DNA of 64,000 bases from Trachythela sp. YZ-2020 (lineage: Eukaryota > Cnidaria > Anthozoa > Malacalcyonacea > Clavulariidae). How positions within the stretch are numbered: the first letter of the stretch is position 1; each line of letters starts with the position of its first letter. Both the position numbers and the translations under genes were made by a program. The notes under the pieces were generated by a model that was given only the letters and a program-made list of their open reading frames with translations, was not told where the DNA came from and made no database searches. Shown in pieces: positions 1 through 14,000 of the stretch. The stretch is from positions 2,582,501 to 2,646,500 of the forward strand of contig JADLSH010000395.1 in assembly GCA_016169945.1 (NCBI GenBank), written 5' to 3'.

Positions 1-921
1 TTTAGCGAATGGTGCTTTCAATCTGCGATAATTGTAGATGGCGAGCAAAGGTAAAGGTAGCAAAGTAGAACTTTCTACATTTTTGAGTTGGGGGAAGGAA
101 AGTATAATCGGTTACGCCACGCGCCGAATTTTTATTTTCACTTTATTTGCGCTGAACTAAATTAAAACCTGTCAACTGCAAATAGCAAACATACATGTCT
201 CGCCTGGAGTGAAAACAATCGCTCGCTGTATTTATTTATAAAGCACTGCCATTGCAAAAATGACGTTACCTGGTTAATTGTTAACAACTGAAGTGAACAT
301 AAAAAATTCGGTGCTGGATGTGTTTGATTGCGAATGGCATTAAAACCACGAGAAAGTGTGATTTTTAACTATACCTTCAGACATTCGCTATTTTTATAAG
401 ACATAATTATATTGAACAAAATATTCACTTTAATATATGACCTTAGTATGAATTTAGTAGTAAACTTTAGAAAGAATTAATACAATTGTTATATCATTTA
501 CTTTTTACGTGTACTTTGTTTCGTTACGTAATTCAAGTTTAAACACTGAAAAATATGCTTATTTGGGTGTGTTTTTGTTTTTCTAAAGTTACTAAAAATA
601 GCGCTGGGAAAAATGTAGAAAACACCTCATTTATTGAATATTAAGATCGCGCGCACAGCAAGAATTGCACGCGCGCAAATTGTTGACCTTGAAAGCCCTG
701 CTGTATATAGCCTTAATTCCCAGATTGCAGAGTATGGCAGTTTTCGATGAGATCTCAGGTGTGCAAGACATAAATTTAGGTGTGCAAACCTGCCTAAACT
801 TTAGCCAAGTGTGCACTTAAATTGGTGTTAATGTTTAAAACTGCCAATAATACGCAACAAATACAAGCTGTGTGGGCGTAAATATAGTTGATCAAGTGTG
901 CAAAGTCATTGGACAAAAAAA
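1..921. other. Non-coding DNA, probably NOC4L intron
   Basis: AT-rich sequence with no convincing exon on either strand. The remaining C-terminal exon(s) of the minus-strand NOC4L gene would be expected to the left, but I cannot find them here, so this is probably intron. Only short chance reading frames are present. Confidence 0.5.
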
Positions 922-978
922 TTATTGAGTGTGCACTTGCCATACTCTGCACTCTGGCTTAATTCTTACTGTACAAAC

Positions 979-2199
979 CTCTTGCTTTCTGTGAATTAAA
1001 ACCTTGCAGTTAGGATGTCTTCGGATTAGATTTCCAACAAATGCAATAATCAGTGCCACTCCATATGGTGGAGCACTCAATGCAAGCCTTGAAAGTCGTT
1101 TAATGAAGGCTGCAACCAGATATGCAGGCAAATGAGTTGACATCAAAAACAAGTCAGCAAGGTAGAAAAACTGTGCACGATATTTCAGATGAAAGATTTC
1201 TGCATTGAACAGGCTGTATAGTTTTTTATAGAAATCTGGATAATCTAGGTTATACTTGTGCATAAGCACAAACAAACTGTTTAAGGCAAGAATGCTGGTC
1301 ACACCACCAATGTCAAAGGAGTCAACCAAGAAATCCATCAAAACTTTTGGATCAACAAGGTGAGGAATAACTTTGTCTTCGAGCATAACCAAGACTTGTC
1401 GATATAAACCCTTATCCAGTTGAAGGCTGAGGAACGACATCCAAGCATTAGTAAAAACTTTCTTGTAGGAATTTAAGTTCATTACATTATGGTTAATGAT
1501 GTGTTGGTTAGCCTGAATTGGTTCAGCCGAGATCACAAATAGGTTACCCAGATCTTCTTCACATTGAGGTATGGTAATTAATCGTAAAAGATGGTACACA
1601 TTAATAGCAAAGTAGGCACCACTCTCTGATGTACCATCAGAAAATTTTGAAATTATTTTGCTTAAATTCCTCAACATATAATAACATATGTCATTATATT
1701 GAAGATATGGTTTGAAAAATGTGACTACATTATCATTGCTGTACAAGCCGTCTGTCAATTTAGTCACAATTTTCAAAAATAAATCATTGGAAAAGGTAAA
1801 GTCCTGGCAGTTTTCCTGCAATTTCTGGCTCTCTGCTATAATAAACATCATTAATGTACACAAGGCTTTCTCTGTGATTTCAGGACTTGGAGATTGCAAG
1901 AGTACCAGTAACCTATTCACCGTCTGAGTATAGTTCTGGCATAACCAACCCTGAAATACTTCCTCTGGTTTGTCAGGAAATATTGACTTCTTTTTAGCTT
2001 TCCTTACTGGACAAGTCCCAGACTTTATCAATTTGGAATATATTTTACCCAAACCATCAATGCATTGCACAACTACAGACATATCTTCGCTATCTAGTTC
2101 TTCTATGATATCTACAACATCGTTTATTTTACTAGGATCGGCAAGAACTTCTATTATTTTCCCTTGAAAAGCCATTTTTCTATCATTTTGGTCCGCCAT
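979..2199 (-). CDS. NOC4L: Nucleolar complex protein 4 homolog, 5' exon (partial)
   Basis: Noc4 works with Nop14 in the nucleolus in 40S ribosomal subunit maturation (established for the family). One exon of 1221 bp encodes residues 1-407 from MADQ. The C-terminal half carries the conserved CBF/Mak21-type helical core, including VLMDFLVDSFDIGG, LNSLFVLMHKYNLDYPDFY, FHLKYRAQFFYLADLFL, HLPAYLVAAFIKRL and NLIRRHPNCKVLIHR, very close to animal NOC4L. The N-terminal half is more divergent but colinear, for example NRLLVLLQSPSPEI. The exon should end near 979, where AAGCAAGAG is followed by the donor-like GTTTGT; beyond it the frame runs into non-homologous residues. Human NOC4L is about 516 residues, so roughly the last 75-100 are missing here and should lie left of the window. 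No frameshift or in-frame stop is seen, so this looks functional. Confidence 0.92.
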
Positions 2200-2534
2200 T
2201 TTATAACACGTGCGTCAGAATTTAGTCCGAATCCGAATGTTATTGGGTGAAGTATGGATAAAGGTTGATACAGGGCTCTCACTTGGCGTCTCACCAATCT
2301 CGTACCTTCTCACAACAAAATTCATGAATTCCTTGACAAGGCCCCTAAAATTCCTTAAGTCAATGTGTGTACACAGTTAAATTTATATAAACTCTAAAAT
2401 AGATAAAATATATTGGCTGGGTATAAACATACTAGGAAAACGAGATTATTTTTTGGGAGAAATTGAAGATTTAAAACACTGCGCATACTGGTTCGATTTT
2501 TTATACCACATATTATTGATCTTTAATCAATATT
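2200..2534. promoter_or_regulatory. 5' flank of NOC4L, probable promoter region
   Basis: Sequence directly upstream of the NOC4L ATG. The next confident exon of the divergent TTC39 gene is nearly 6 kb away, so a shared promoter is possible but unproven. No TATA box or other defined site can be assigned. The promoter call is positional inference only. Confidence 0.25.
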
Positions 2535-3135
2535 ATTGATTTTCTTGCACGAAATCCAAAACGTCGATTGCTTTCAAAGTGGTATTAAATAACAGAGAGC
2601 CCGCAAGACTTGGAAATATGAGAGGTCAAATATTTCAAAACTCCAATACATCTATTTCAGAAAACAAATGCGCGAAATACAAAACGTCGATTGCTTTGAA
2701 AGTCGAGTATATTGTAAAAAAATTCCCAGAAAAAAAAATCAAACAAAAAATCTGTCCAAGCATTTATAGTGTAAAAAAATGCCCAAGGAAGATGCACATG
2801 GGTGTAACTTTCACTTAAAAAAATATTTCCAGCCATCGAAAACACCTCCCCCCCATCCGAAAACACCTCCCCCCATCCGAAAACACCTCTCCCCCCATCA
2901 CTTTTCTAATGGTTCGTCCCTTTTACACCGCGTAAACATCTACGTCGATTGCTTTCAAAGTCAGGTATATTCATAGACAGCCCACAATTTTAATGCTATA
3001 TATGACTGAGACTTTTCAATAAGAGAGGTCAAATATGTCAAAACTACAACACAGTCTATTGCAGTTACAGTAAGCATTTGCGCAAAATCTTAATCGTGGA
3101 TACTTTTAAAGTCAGTATGTTATACAGATTTTCCC
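2535..3135. repeat. Degenerate tandem or dispersed repeat, CGTCGATTGCTTTC family
   Basis: The core CGTCGATTGCTTTCAAAGT occurs at about 2562 and 2942, with CGTCGATTGCTTTGAAAGT at about 2682 and a weaker relative at about 3092. A second shared block, GAGAGGTCAAATAT followed by a CAAAACT stretch, occurs at about 2619 and 3022. Together these suggest an old duplication with a unit near 400 bp and internal 120-bp spacing. A C-rich run with three CCGAAAACACCTC units lies at 2836-2895. Confidence 0.6.
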
Positions 3136-4904
3136 GGTCTTTCCAATTATATATATATATATGTATATCGTGTGGCACAATAACATAATTTGACACTGCA
3201 AAATTTGACCACTTTGACAACTACAAAATTCCTGATTCTAAGGATAAATCCGTAAAAATGGGGTTGTGGACAAATAGGGACATTTTGTTTGTTGACAATG
3301 TACCTGTCACTGACTCACTGTTGTGACATAAATTTTTGTAAAAAATGTCCATACACCCAAGCAAAATATCGATGTGTGGGAAATATTTGATAATGCTGAG
3401 TGATTCATTGTGCAAATGAGCCATAAAAACAAAAGGTAGGTGTCATTTGAAAATTGAAATGTCGGGTTACCGTTGATTTTTACCCTTGTGAGTTGTCATG
3501 AGTTGAATTTGAACATTTGGAAATAGTGGGAAAACTATAGTATCTCATAGAAAGTATTTCATGATGTGCTATTCATTTAGGTGTTCGTTGGGATATAAAA
3601 GTTTCAAATGCTGGTGTTTAATATATAATATAAATGGCATGCCAACAATTTTGATTCAAACTATCCCAAAATTAGCTCTTGTCTGGTAACTCTCTATAAA
3701 CAAAGGGCTTTAAATACTATAATATTTGCTCTCTCTAGTTCCATTTTGTCAACCAAAACACATAACTAAAGGCCATGTTACACGAGACAATTTTTGCAGT
3801 AACTTGCAATGCAATTTCAGACACAGAGCAATGTTAGGTTAAAGGTATATATTCGCAGATAAATTGTGAGCATGAATTTCGTTTTACTTTGCCAATATAT
3901 GTCTTACTAAACATTCCTAAAAGGCAACAAACTGCAGCACAAATTGCACACACTAGATGATGTATGAGACACTTAGTGGAAAAATAGCGGCGATTGCTGA
4001 CACAATGATGTTTTTCTTAGGTAGGTGGAACATTATAACAGCAAATAGTGTTTAATACTGAAATATTGAAAATCGACATGACCGAACATGGTTCATTGTC
4101 AATTTTTGGATGCCCGTCCTCGGCAATATAAACATGATATTTAACTTGAAAGTATATCTGAATAAGACTGTATACCAACGTGAATGATATAAAGATGAAT
4201 ATTACATAGGATACAGTATGTTTGAACTTTTACCCCGCACCAAACACACACTCCGTTGCCCTGTCTTTTTGCTAATCTTTTTTACAAAATTGTTTTTGTA
4301 AGAATACAAGTTTAATAGCTGTCCACTTAATGTTAATAAAACGAAATAGCACAAATATTCTTAATTTCGATAACTTTTCATGTGTTATAAGCATTCTTTA
4401 CCCTCCTTTTTTACTCAAAAATATCCGAAAATGTTTTTCTTGTTTTCACATACATCCAGTGACTTTTCCCAGTCAGTGGCTTAATATTGTGTCATTGCTC
4501 ACGTTTTATGGTGTGGATACACTTACTGGCAAAATGGTGTATAAAAAATCTCGGACGACTGAGTTATCTGGTTAGACATCTGTGATGGCAGTGCCAATGT
4601 TGGAAAACTGAGGAGGACATTTCGCAGCTACATGTACTTTGCATGAAGTCTTGTATTGAGTATTGAAAATGCATTAAGATTCGAGCAAAGTATAATTAAT
4701 TTGATCTAGTAAAATAGCATCTCTAAATGCTAAACTATAATGTTCTGACTTCTGATAATCGAAGGTAATCTGTGTAAGTCTATATAATAATACATTCAAA
4801 AATTTACAAGAGAAGCTTACAAGGTTTCAATGACGAGGTTTTTTAAGCTTAATTTTCTGAATTCTATAGTATAGGTAACAGACAATATAGTCTCTATCAT
4901 TGCT
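3136..4904. other. Intergenic DNA, nothing recognised
   Basis: A short AT dinucleotide run lies at about 3147-3165. Several small reading frames occur but none shows family resemblance, splice-site context or conserved composition. I see no gene, structured RNA or intact mobile element. Confidence 0.5.
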
Positions 4905-5375
4905 CAGGGTCAGAAATCTAAATTATTTTTCAGTATCCAACTGGGATACCAGCTAGGATTCAACTGGGATACCAGCTACAGTAGGATTCAAAATTTTAGT
5001 ATATACCCCCTGAGGATCTGGTATCACACTAAATATTGGTTACCATAAGTTTTGGTATATCCCTGACCCATCTAAATAATGGCATCCCATTTTTGGAAAC
5101 CTGACCCATCTCACTGATACAAGTAACAATAACAACAGGAGACACAACAGTCAACAACTAGACAGTATACAAGTTGGTATCATGAATTTATAACTAAGAT
5201 GCATTCAGCAAACTTGACTGTTGAATGTTGACCGGCGACATTTACTGTAATGTTATAAATACTAATGTTTGACATTTTGTTGTATCCAGTCGGGATACAA
5301 GTCATTCACAGTTTGGTATCCAAAATCAAATTTTAGTATCCTGTGGATATCGGGATACTGCAAATTTCAGCCCTG
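4905..5375. mobile_element. hAT-like MITE, 471 bp
   Basis: The left end CAGGGTCAGAAATCT pairs with the right end AAATTTCAGCCCTG as an imperfect terminal inverted repeat starting CAGGG, the pattern expected of hAT elements. Internally, GTATCC...GGGATAC motifs recur in both orientations near both ends (about 4932-4990 and 5284-5357), giving further self-complementarity. Flanks TCATTGCT and CTAATTGCT are similar but do not form a clean 8-bp duplication. There is no coding capacity, so it is non-autonomous. Confidence 0.55.
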
Positions 5376-6883
5376 CTAATTGCTAATCTGGACAATAAGG
5401 ACATGATTCTCACGTCTGTGGTAGTTGTGATGACATAGGAGCTAGCTCGTAAAACCTCTTGATGATCTTGACTAAATTGCTGTGTGTGCGCTAATACAAT
5501 ATATGCCACTGACACACTGTTTGATGACCCCAAACAAAACAAATCAGGATATAAATGTTTCCCTTCTCATATACTTGAATTCGTATCAGGGCTTTAATTT
5601 TAATTTGGCTGGGCGTATGCCACAAACGTACCCCCCCCTCCCACTTTTCTCATCAAATTTGCACAAATTAGAAAATTGACCATGGACAGAATTGGAGGGG
5701 GGGCATGTCCTCACCAGTCCTGCCTTGCTATGGTGTTCAAGCGGTACTGATTGACAGTTTATATCGTTTTGCTAGTATGTATATTTGTGGGAATTGTTTA
5801 TGTTTGTTTATAGATCTATTTTCCAACACTGAGTGCAATGACTTTAATTTGTGCAAGTTTTGTATTATTTATCTTTTCTAAAATCGTACCATTGTTTATT
5901 TACACTTGATGACCATACTTTCAACATGATCTTTAATTGACGACTTTATCTCTGGTTGTAAATGGCTGCAAATGAGTGCAATCCCCAGTCAAATTACATT
6001 CACAACCCAATTTTTGACATTCTGGTCTATTATCTTAAGCCGGAACCTTTTCCAAAGCAAAACACAGATGTTGGTGCACATAATTGGTTTGCAAAAAATG
6101 GGAATCAATCCATTACTTCTAATTTGTAGGGAGTTGACAAAGTAACATATAATCGTACATACATGTGCATAATTATAATAAATTATTTTATACTAGTTAA
6201 ATGAACTCATCAGTCAGTTCTGGTTCTGGCTGAAACTGTAAATATTGGTTTTGGTGTACCCAGGCTGCTATATAGCTGCTTATATAATTTTGCAATTACT
6301 TCGTTTGACACATGTGATCTGCCAAAGCTGATTTCCCCTTGTCTAAAGCTGAATCAGCTTTTTGATGTTCTCTTAAACATGGCCAAATTAGCGCTTTGAC
6401 TCACCCACATTTTCTCAAGCAGTCAGCGCATAGTTTAGAAATACACAGCATGTGAACTCTGTTTTATATGAACGGAATCTTTTGGCTTTGTAATATTTTG
6501 GCCAAAATTAATCAAATAAGGATTTGAGGCGACCAAATATTACGTATGATTCCCTTGATTGGTTCCCTAACACGGTAACACCTGAAATGTATAGAGCTGC
6601 CACATAACCCTTAATAGAGGTATCACCCTTGGAGTTATTTCAGTTTGTACAAACTGTCAGTTTTATGCAATTATCTGCCACCCCCCTTCGGTATGAGGTT
6701 GGCTTACCCAATGCTGCATATTGATGACATTCTGTATCGATTAGAGTAAGTGGCACAATCTGTTGTATCTCCCTGCATCTCGCTTGTGAGGATGCAGTGC
6801 GAGAGTATTATAAATAAAGGAAATAACTGCACGCATGTATGGTTTACCAAACGCCCCACCCTCTTTCCAACGTATATATGATT
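5376..6883. other. Intergenic DNA, nothing recognised
   Basis: AT-rich with short C or G runs (about 5630 and 5695). No exon, RNA gene or element with clear ends was found. Confidence 0.45.
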
Positions 6884-7306
6884 GTGCTGTGCTGTGCTGT
6901 GCTGTACTGCGCTGTGCTGTGCTGTGCTGTGCTGTACTGTGCTGTACTGTGCTGTGCTGTACTGTGCTGTGCTGTACTGTGCTGTACTGCTGTGCTGTGC
7001 TGTGCTGTGCTGTGCTGTGCTGTGCTGTGCTGTGCTGTGCTGTGCTGTGCTGTGCTGTACTGTGCTGTACTGTGCTGTGCTGTGCTGTACTGCGCTGTAC
7101 TGTGCTGTGCTGTGCTGTGCTGTGCTGTGCTGTACTGCGCTGTACTGTGCTGTGCTGTGCTGTGCTGTGCTGTACTGTGCTGTGCTGTGCTGTGCTGTGC
7201 TGTGCTGTGCTGTGCTGTGCTGTGCTGTACTGTGCTGTGCTGTGCTGTGCTGTGCTGTGCTGTGCTGTGCTGTGCTGAACTGTACTGTACTGTACTGTAC
7301 TGTACT
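6884..7306. repeat. Pentanucleotide satellite (GCTGT)n with GTACT variants
   Basis: About 423 bp of nearly uninterrupted GCTGT, with scattered ACTGT and GCGCT variants and a pure ACTGT block at the right end. A unit of 5 gives long open frames in several frames on both strands (repeating AVLCC or STAQH), which are artefacts of the repeat and not genes. Confidence 0.95.
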
Positions 7307-8037
7307 AGCGAGACTCGGCGATTTCTGAGGGATGCCGGAAATGCATGCATGCAGTATTTCCGAGAGTTTGTCAAACATATCGGGAGAATTCCCGATCTTT
7401 ATGACCTCACGAGAGGTGTAGAAACGGAATTTCACTGATTGTCGCAGACAAAGATCATCTTTGCTCTTCGCCAGTACTGGACTGATCTTTTTCTCCCCTG
7501 GACCTTGGTGATATGTTGGCCCAACGAAAAGACAACCACCAACATGCCTATGCCACTCGCACCTTGGCGTATGATGGGCTGTCATGGGCATTTGCATGCT
7601 ATCCAATACTTGCCTGGAGTGTCCTGAAGAATATGAGAAGTTCAATTGCCCGTAAACAGTACCAACCAACTGAGCCAATGTCTTTGCTAAAGGTTGCACA
7701 TCACAGATTGCTTCAAATACAGTAGCTAAAATTTTGTTATGAAATCATCAATATTTCATAGTATGTATTTTATCCTTCCACGGTGTACACACAGGGTCTA
7801 TAATAATATAGAAAGAGCATCCACAAACAGAAATATTTTTCTACTTACCAAATAATTTTAAACAGTTTTCAAATCGTTTTACAATGGTGAGCAGCCGACC
7901 AGAAGCATGAAACAATCTTTTCATGTTTGATATGTATTTATAGAAAGAGAATACAGTAATATTATGTTAGATTTACTCAATTTCAAATCCATTTATTAAT
8001 GTCCTAACATTCCAGACCATGGGGTAATTACAGCTAG
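7307..8037. other. Non-coding DNA upstream of the first recognised TTC39 exon
   Basis: The initiating ATG exon of TTC39 should lie in or left of this stretch, because the first recognised exon begins in phase 0 after an in-frame TAG. I could not identify it. Reading frames at 7439-7725 resemble nothing I know. Confidence 0.4.
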
Positions 8038-11000
8038 TATGTTGATCTTGGTGTTCCAATTTTTGTTAGAGATGGACCAAATGAATGTGAATTACCCGAT
8101 GCTATTCAAGCTACAGCGGTTGCCTTAAATCTTTGTTTAGCCAATAAGTTCTTGAAGGCCCAGGAAAAATTACGACCATGGTAAGTTTACTGTTGTATGA
8201 GGATAATTAACAAGCACCATATTGGTGCACAATATTACGATTTATCCATGGCATAAATATATATAATTTCAAATAATTAAGATTTTATGTTACGTATATT
8301 CCTTTTTTTAACTCACTCTCGATTAGGTTTTTTAAAGAGAATTAACACTGGTTCATTGGCCAAATTGAGCGTAGTGTAAACGGGCGTCATGCAGGGAGTT
8401 TCTTTACTCAAAGTTTGTGGCAGTGTAAACCATTTGCGTCAACGTTTTATAGTGAAACCGAGTCTTAAGATAGTATATTAAAAACTAGTATTATTAGGCT
8501 CTTAGGCCAAATGCAAGGCACCACCCCAACTAAGAAATGTACTGAAATAATAGGTTTTTTATATACAGTTTATTACATCTATTGCTGCCAGTGACAGCCA
8601 CAACCACGGATAAGGCTCCACGAACATGTCCGTTCTGGATCAAACACATCTAACTGTTCTTTATATACTTTATTAATTGAAAGCTTAAATGCCCTAATAT
8701 TTTCAAAAAAATAAATAAATAATAATTTCATTGCCTTCATGCATGCAGTAAACTGTAAAGTGAATAAACATGTAAGAGAAGCTCATTTACACTTACAACA
8801 ACTCAACTAAATATTCTGGCTTGGTTCATGGTGTGTTTTATTCTGTTTTTGATTAGGGCCAACGAAAGTATGTACCATGCCTTGGGCTATGGCACAATAA
8901 TGTTTCTGCAAGCAGTGATGACTTTTGATAAGGTACTGTATATTAAAGGGTATTACTCTATTCATGCCCAATCATGCTATGGGATTGGACGTGTGTATTG
9001 GATTACCCATGACATATGCCATACATGCATGTGCGTCAAGAGGAGAAAGGTCGCGGTAAAAGGTGTAAATGCCGAAAGGCATAACAGGTCTTTAATTAAT
9101 CTAATGATTGCAGTGGTGTTAGGTGCTTGACCACAATTTTTCGGCTTGCCCGGTCTGCATAGAAGCACTCAGAGTAGCATCATCTAAAATGTTTTTAAGT
9201 TATCCAGTATTCAAAATCTATATCATGAATATTTAAGCCTCTCAAATCACCCATAATACATCACGTGCAGTCGCCTTAATACCTTATACCACAGTTAATA
9301 GCTTATAAAACATTAACATTCTTTGAATGAAGCCTCATCCTACCTAGTATTCTTTACAGTATATAGAAAATACTAAATAGATCTGACGTAGTTAACGTCC
9401 TTGGCTTTAACAGGCTCACAGGATAATCAGCACGTACTGAATAGCTTTCTCTAATGGTTGTTCTAGACATGCATTGAAGAAGCCAGCAAGAGTGCCAAGT
9501 CAGCCTTGCAAGTTTGTGAGAGGTATTAAATATATAACCACATTTATTCTCATGTACTTTTCATATACCGGGTGTCCCCAAAAAAACTATACCCTGTTTG
9601 ACTTCATGTAGCATGAAAACTATAAGAGCTATCGCACTCCAATAACTTCCATTGCATTTAGGAAGGGCTAACTTAGAATTTGATTAAAATATTCGTGCAA
9701 TATTGACGTTGCGGGGCGTTTTAAGAATTGGAGGGAAAACGACAAAATTCGGCTATCAAACTAATTGAGAAACAATTTCCAGTTTACAACAAATGTTTTT
9801 AACTTCAGTGATTTAAACATTAATTTTACATTATTTCCTAGCAAATTTGCCCGTTGAGTAGACTTGGTAAAGTAATAACTCACGTTAGAAGAATGTCTCT
9901 ACTTGAGAACATATTTTATGTCCCTTGGGATGAAAATTCATGAGCATGCGAGGAATAAAACATCGATTTTGGTTTCGCGAACACATCGGTGTATTCAGGT
10001 TCAAAAACAAGCTTTTGCTGATGAATAAACTGTTATAAAACTATTTTATTGTACATACAGTATATGCGTTCTTTTAACCAGAATAAATATATTTTAAAAG
10101 TAAACTAGGTATTTGATAGGCCGTTTTATGTCAATTTTTGGCATTTTCAGAAATGGTAGTTCAACATTAGTAATCATTACAACATCAATTGCGCCGTCAA
10201 TATTGCACGAAAAGTTAAATGCTATATATCAAAATCTAAGTTGGCCCGTTCTGAATGCAATGGGGGTTATTTGAGTGAGATAGCTTTTATAGTTTTTATG
10301 CTACATGAAGTCAAACAGGGTATAGTTTTTTGGGGGACACCCGGTACAGGTATGTTTTACAAAAAATGAATGTTTGTTTTTGGTTTCTAGACCACCTTTT
10401 CCCAAAACGCATGAGTTCTTTTTTGTGTACTGCTAGATAGTTTTTGAGAGAAAAATACTATTTTGATCTATATTCGTCTTTGATTTAATTCTATTAGCTC
10501 TTTTTCCTATTGTGAATTAATGAGTTTTGCACCCAATCAAATTTTAAAGATTAGGTCACTTCTATACCTTTACAAACCTCATCCAAATGAATCATTACGA
10601 TTAGTTACTCTTCCAATTACAAGAACACACCACAGAATAGTTCTGATTGTCTTCAGCTGAAAGATGTAAACGGGATTGTGAATAATTCTTTACTATACAG
10701 ATACGCATAAATTCCAGCGAACTTGAACAAGTGGATATGTTTAATCTACTAGGACTGAGGATCGACAGATTGCTAACATTTGACCAGTACGTGGACAAGT
10801 TATGTGAGAAAGTAGCTCAGCGAATTGGTGTACTTAGAAATATTAAACACTTTCTACCTTTGGAACAACGGAAACTTTATTATAATGCAATGATAAAGCC
10901 GACCATACTATATTGCTCTACAGTATGGATTTCATGTTCGAAAGAAACATCAAAAGGGTTTTCAAACTCCAGAAAAGGGCGGCGCGTGTAATATTAGACA

Positions 11001-14000
11001 CAGATACTAGGGCTAACAGCGTTCGACTTTTTAATCAACTTGGATGGATTCCCTTTTTTGATGAAGCACGAATTAACATGTTATGTCTTGTACATAAGCG
11101 ACTCTACGGGAATTGTCCAGCCTACATGTCACAAATGTTGCTACGAAATGTGGACATAAACAGAAGAGCAACCAGGTTTGGGTCAATCAATCTAGTTTGT
11201 CCGAGATTCAATCGAGAAACTGAAGGCGGCAAGTCTTTCACTGTCAGGTCGATACGTTTTTGGAACTCAATACCAGATGAAATCAAAATTATCCAGAACT
11301 TAGCAAATTTTAGGACAGTAATTTTTAAATATTTTAGAGACAAATATAAAGAAATCGACCAATTCACCATTGATTTCTAAACTTTATAGACATGTATTCT
11401 TTTAACTTGTATATGTGGGCCACTGCAGGTTTATCAGTTTTTACTGTTATGTGTAAATACCCTCTTGAAATAAAGTAGATAATAATAATAATAGTAATAA
11501 TAATAATTAATAATCAATCATATGCAAACGGTTTACAAGCATCATGGTTGTATGTCTTCTGTTGCAATTACTTGATGCAAATATGTTTATGCAAATATGC
11601 AATACAACAAACCCGCTCATGTTGTGCAAACATTAAACATATATACTGTCAGTAGTAGGAGTTGCAGTAATGATACAATATTATGTTTCTATAGGTTTCG
11701 AAGAAAACAAACGTGGTCGGAGACCTTTACAAGCTTTTTATGGAAACCGTCGTACGAAGATGCGACAGAAGGTAGGATCCTTGTTTTAAAGTTTTTGTCT
11801 GTTAGAATTTAGGAAGGATAATAGACCTTTGCATAAATGCTAAAATAAGACGGAACAATGAGGACAGAGTGACTGGATGGTATAGAGAACGGTGGGATTC
11901 CGATCATTGGATCGTTTAACACTTTGAGGCGGACGGAAAGCCTTGACAGGTTTTACAACCCAATTGACAAAGGTCTCCGAGTGTTAGTTATAGTTATAGT
12001 TAATGCCTAAGGGTTAGTTTCAGTGAGGGAGGAAAACCCGAGTACCCTGAGAAAAACCCTCGAAGCACAGAAGAGAACCACAGAAGAGAACCACAGGAGA
12101 GAACCAACCAATCTCTTCTTACTTGAGTTTATCAAGCACAGGGACGTACGTTATCCAACCTAAGTAAATCTCTGCCCTCGACCTGCAGCATAGCAGGCTT
12201 AACTCAGAGGTAAGGGGCAGCGCGCTAACCGCATCTGCCACCCGTGCTTCCATCGGATCGTGACTGGGTGGCACTATTTACTTATGCTAAATGTTATGGA
12301 AAGAGCCCATTTAATTTCTTCCGAGAATGCATAATGTTTTGTGATATTCGAAAAAGCAAGATCCATGTGAGTGTTAGGGTACTAGTAACAACGTCTATTT
12401 CTGAAGAAGTCAATAAAATCCGTAGGAAAATCTATAACAATTAACAACATAGTAAGTACTCCGTAAGTTTTGACGTAACAGATGATTGATAAAACTGAAA
12501 AACCTGCCACTCTCAATATCAGCAAGGTATTTAAAAAATCGTGGCACATTTCTGAAATTTTATCGGACCGGTTACAAAATGTTAAGAATGCCAATGTCAC
12601 TGCATGCGAAATTTACATCATTTTTTCATCATACAGTACGTATCCACTTTAGAACGTAGCGATTGTTTGATCAATAATAAACCATGATTAATAATTAATG
12701 TTGTAGAGGAACTTCATGCAGAACTTTGCTATGCCGAGTGTCTTCTTCAAAGAGCTTTGCTTAATTTCATTGAGGTTTGTAATTGATTTCTACCGAATTA
12801 GTGGAATGGTAGTAAAATGAATGTTGTACCGAAAATTGTGTGTTTTACGATTATATATTTGATCAATGAAAACACATTTTAAGAACATATTCTGTTAATT
12901 ACTTTGAAGATGTATAGATTAATAGAAAATTGACCATCTTAAAATATAGGGGGGGGGGCTAACCTACGTAGTGTCACAGAGGGTCGGATTTCTCACCTGC
13001 ATTATAGCAATTGCAGAAAACTAAGATATGCATACACTGGCCTGTTGAACTCGTGACATTTTAAAGGATTTAGCGTTTCAATTTTAATTTCCTGATTCTT
13101 ACTGTACATAAAATGAATACAAATATTTTTTGAATATTTTTCTTTAATTTTACTCTCAGCATGTTTCGTATACATATTTTGTAGTTCGTATATCATGGTT
13201 TGTCAACTACCTGTACAGTAGTTAGGAGTGTTGATAGCAGTTTTTAGTGCTAGTTTGGCCTCTGTCGCGTGAGAGTGTTTCCAGTTTGACTCTATACCAA
13301 ACAGCGCAGGTTTTCTCCTTGTACTTCGGTCTCCTCTTCCACCATTAAGGAATTTCCCTTTCTGGACCTCTAGGAGAACAGTTAAGAACTGAAAATAGAA
13401 CTATTCATGATAAATAAAGTCAGTTTAGTTTTACTAAATGAAATAAGCTTATATTTATATTTTTATCGTAGGACGAAAGTTTCCTGTCATTTTTAAGGGG
13501 CGGACTTAAGATTAGAAGTTGTTATCAGACATACAAGTAAGTTCTCTTAGTAATTTTGCTAAATTTACATGCTTCATTTTCACGCTTCACACGCCAATAT
13601 GTGTTTAATGGGCATATTAGTTGTATTATGTATTTAATACTAGAATTTGTTATGACATGATGGACGATCTTCACAAAAATGGCCAGGTTTCATCACGATT
13701 CTCAGATTTTAAAGGAGGAGTAAATTTAGGATTAGGTACTTTCAATTTGGTAAGTACTAACAGTGTTCGCTATTTTTGCTCAAATGTTACGTTGCACAAT
13801 TGGCTATACGTGTTAGGTCATTTAATTCATTCAGTTGGCGCCATCTTGATTTTTTCTTTAAATAAAACTTTGATATATACCACCAGCACTGATAATCATC
13901 AAGATGATGTGCCGTTCTTTTACATTGTAATTTCACGTAAATTAAATTGTAGTTATGACTTATATTTAGCTTTTGTCGCTGTTGCCTGCTAAAGTTCTAA

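Noticed and set aside
6704..7699. Long open frames on both strands through the GCTGT array
   Set aside because: A 5-bp unit without stops is open in every frame; the peptides are pure repeats (AVLCC, STAQH) and the flanks have no recognisable domain.
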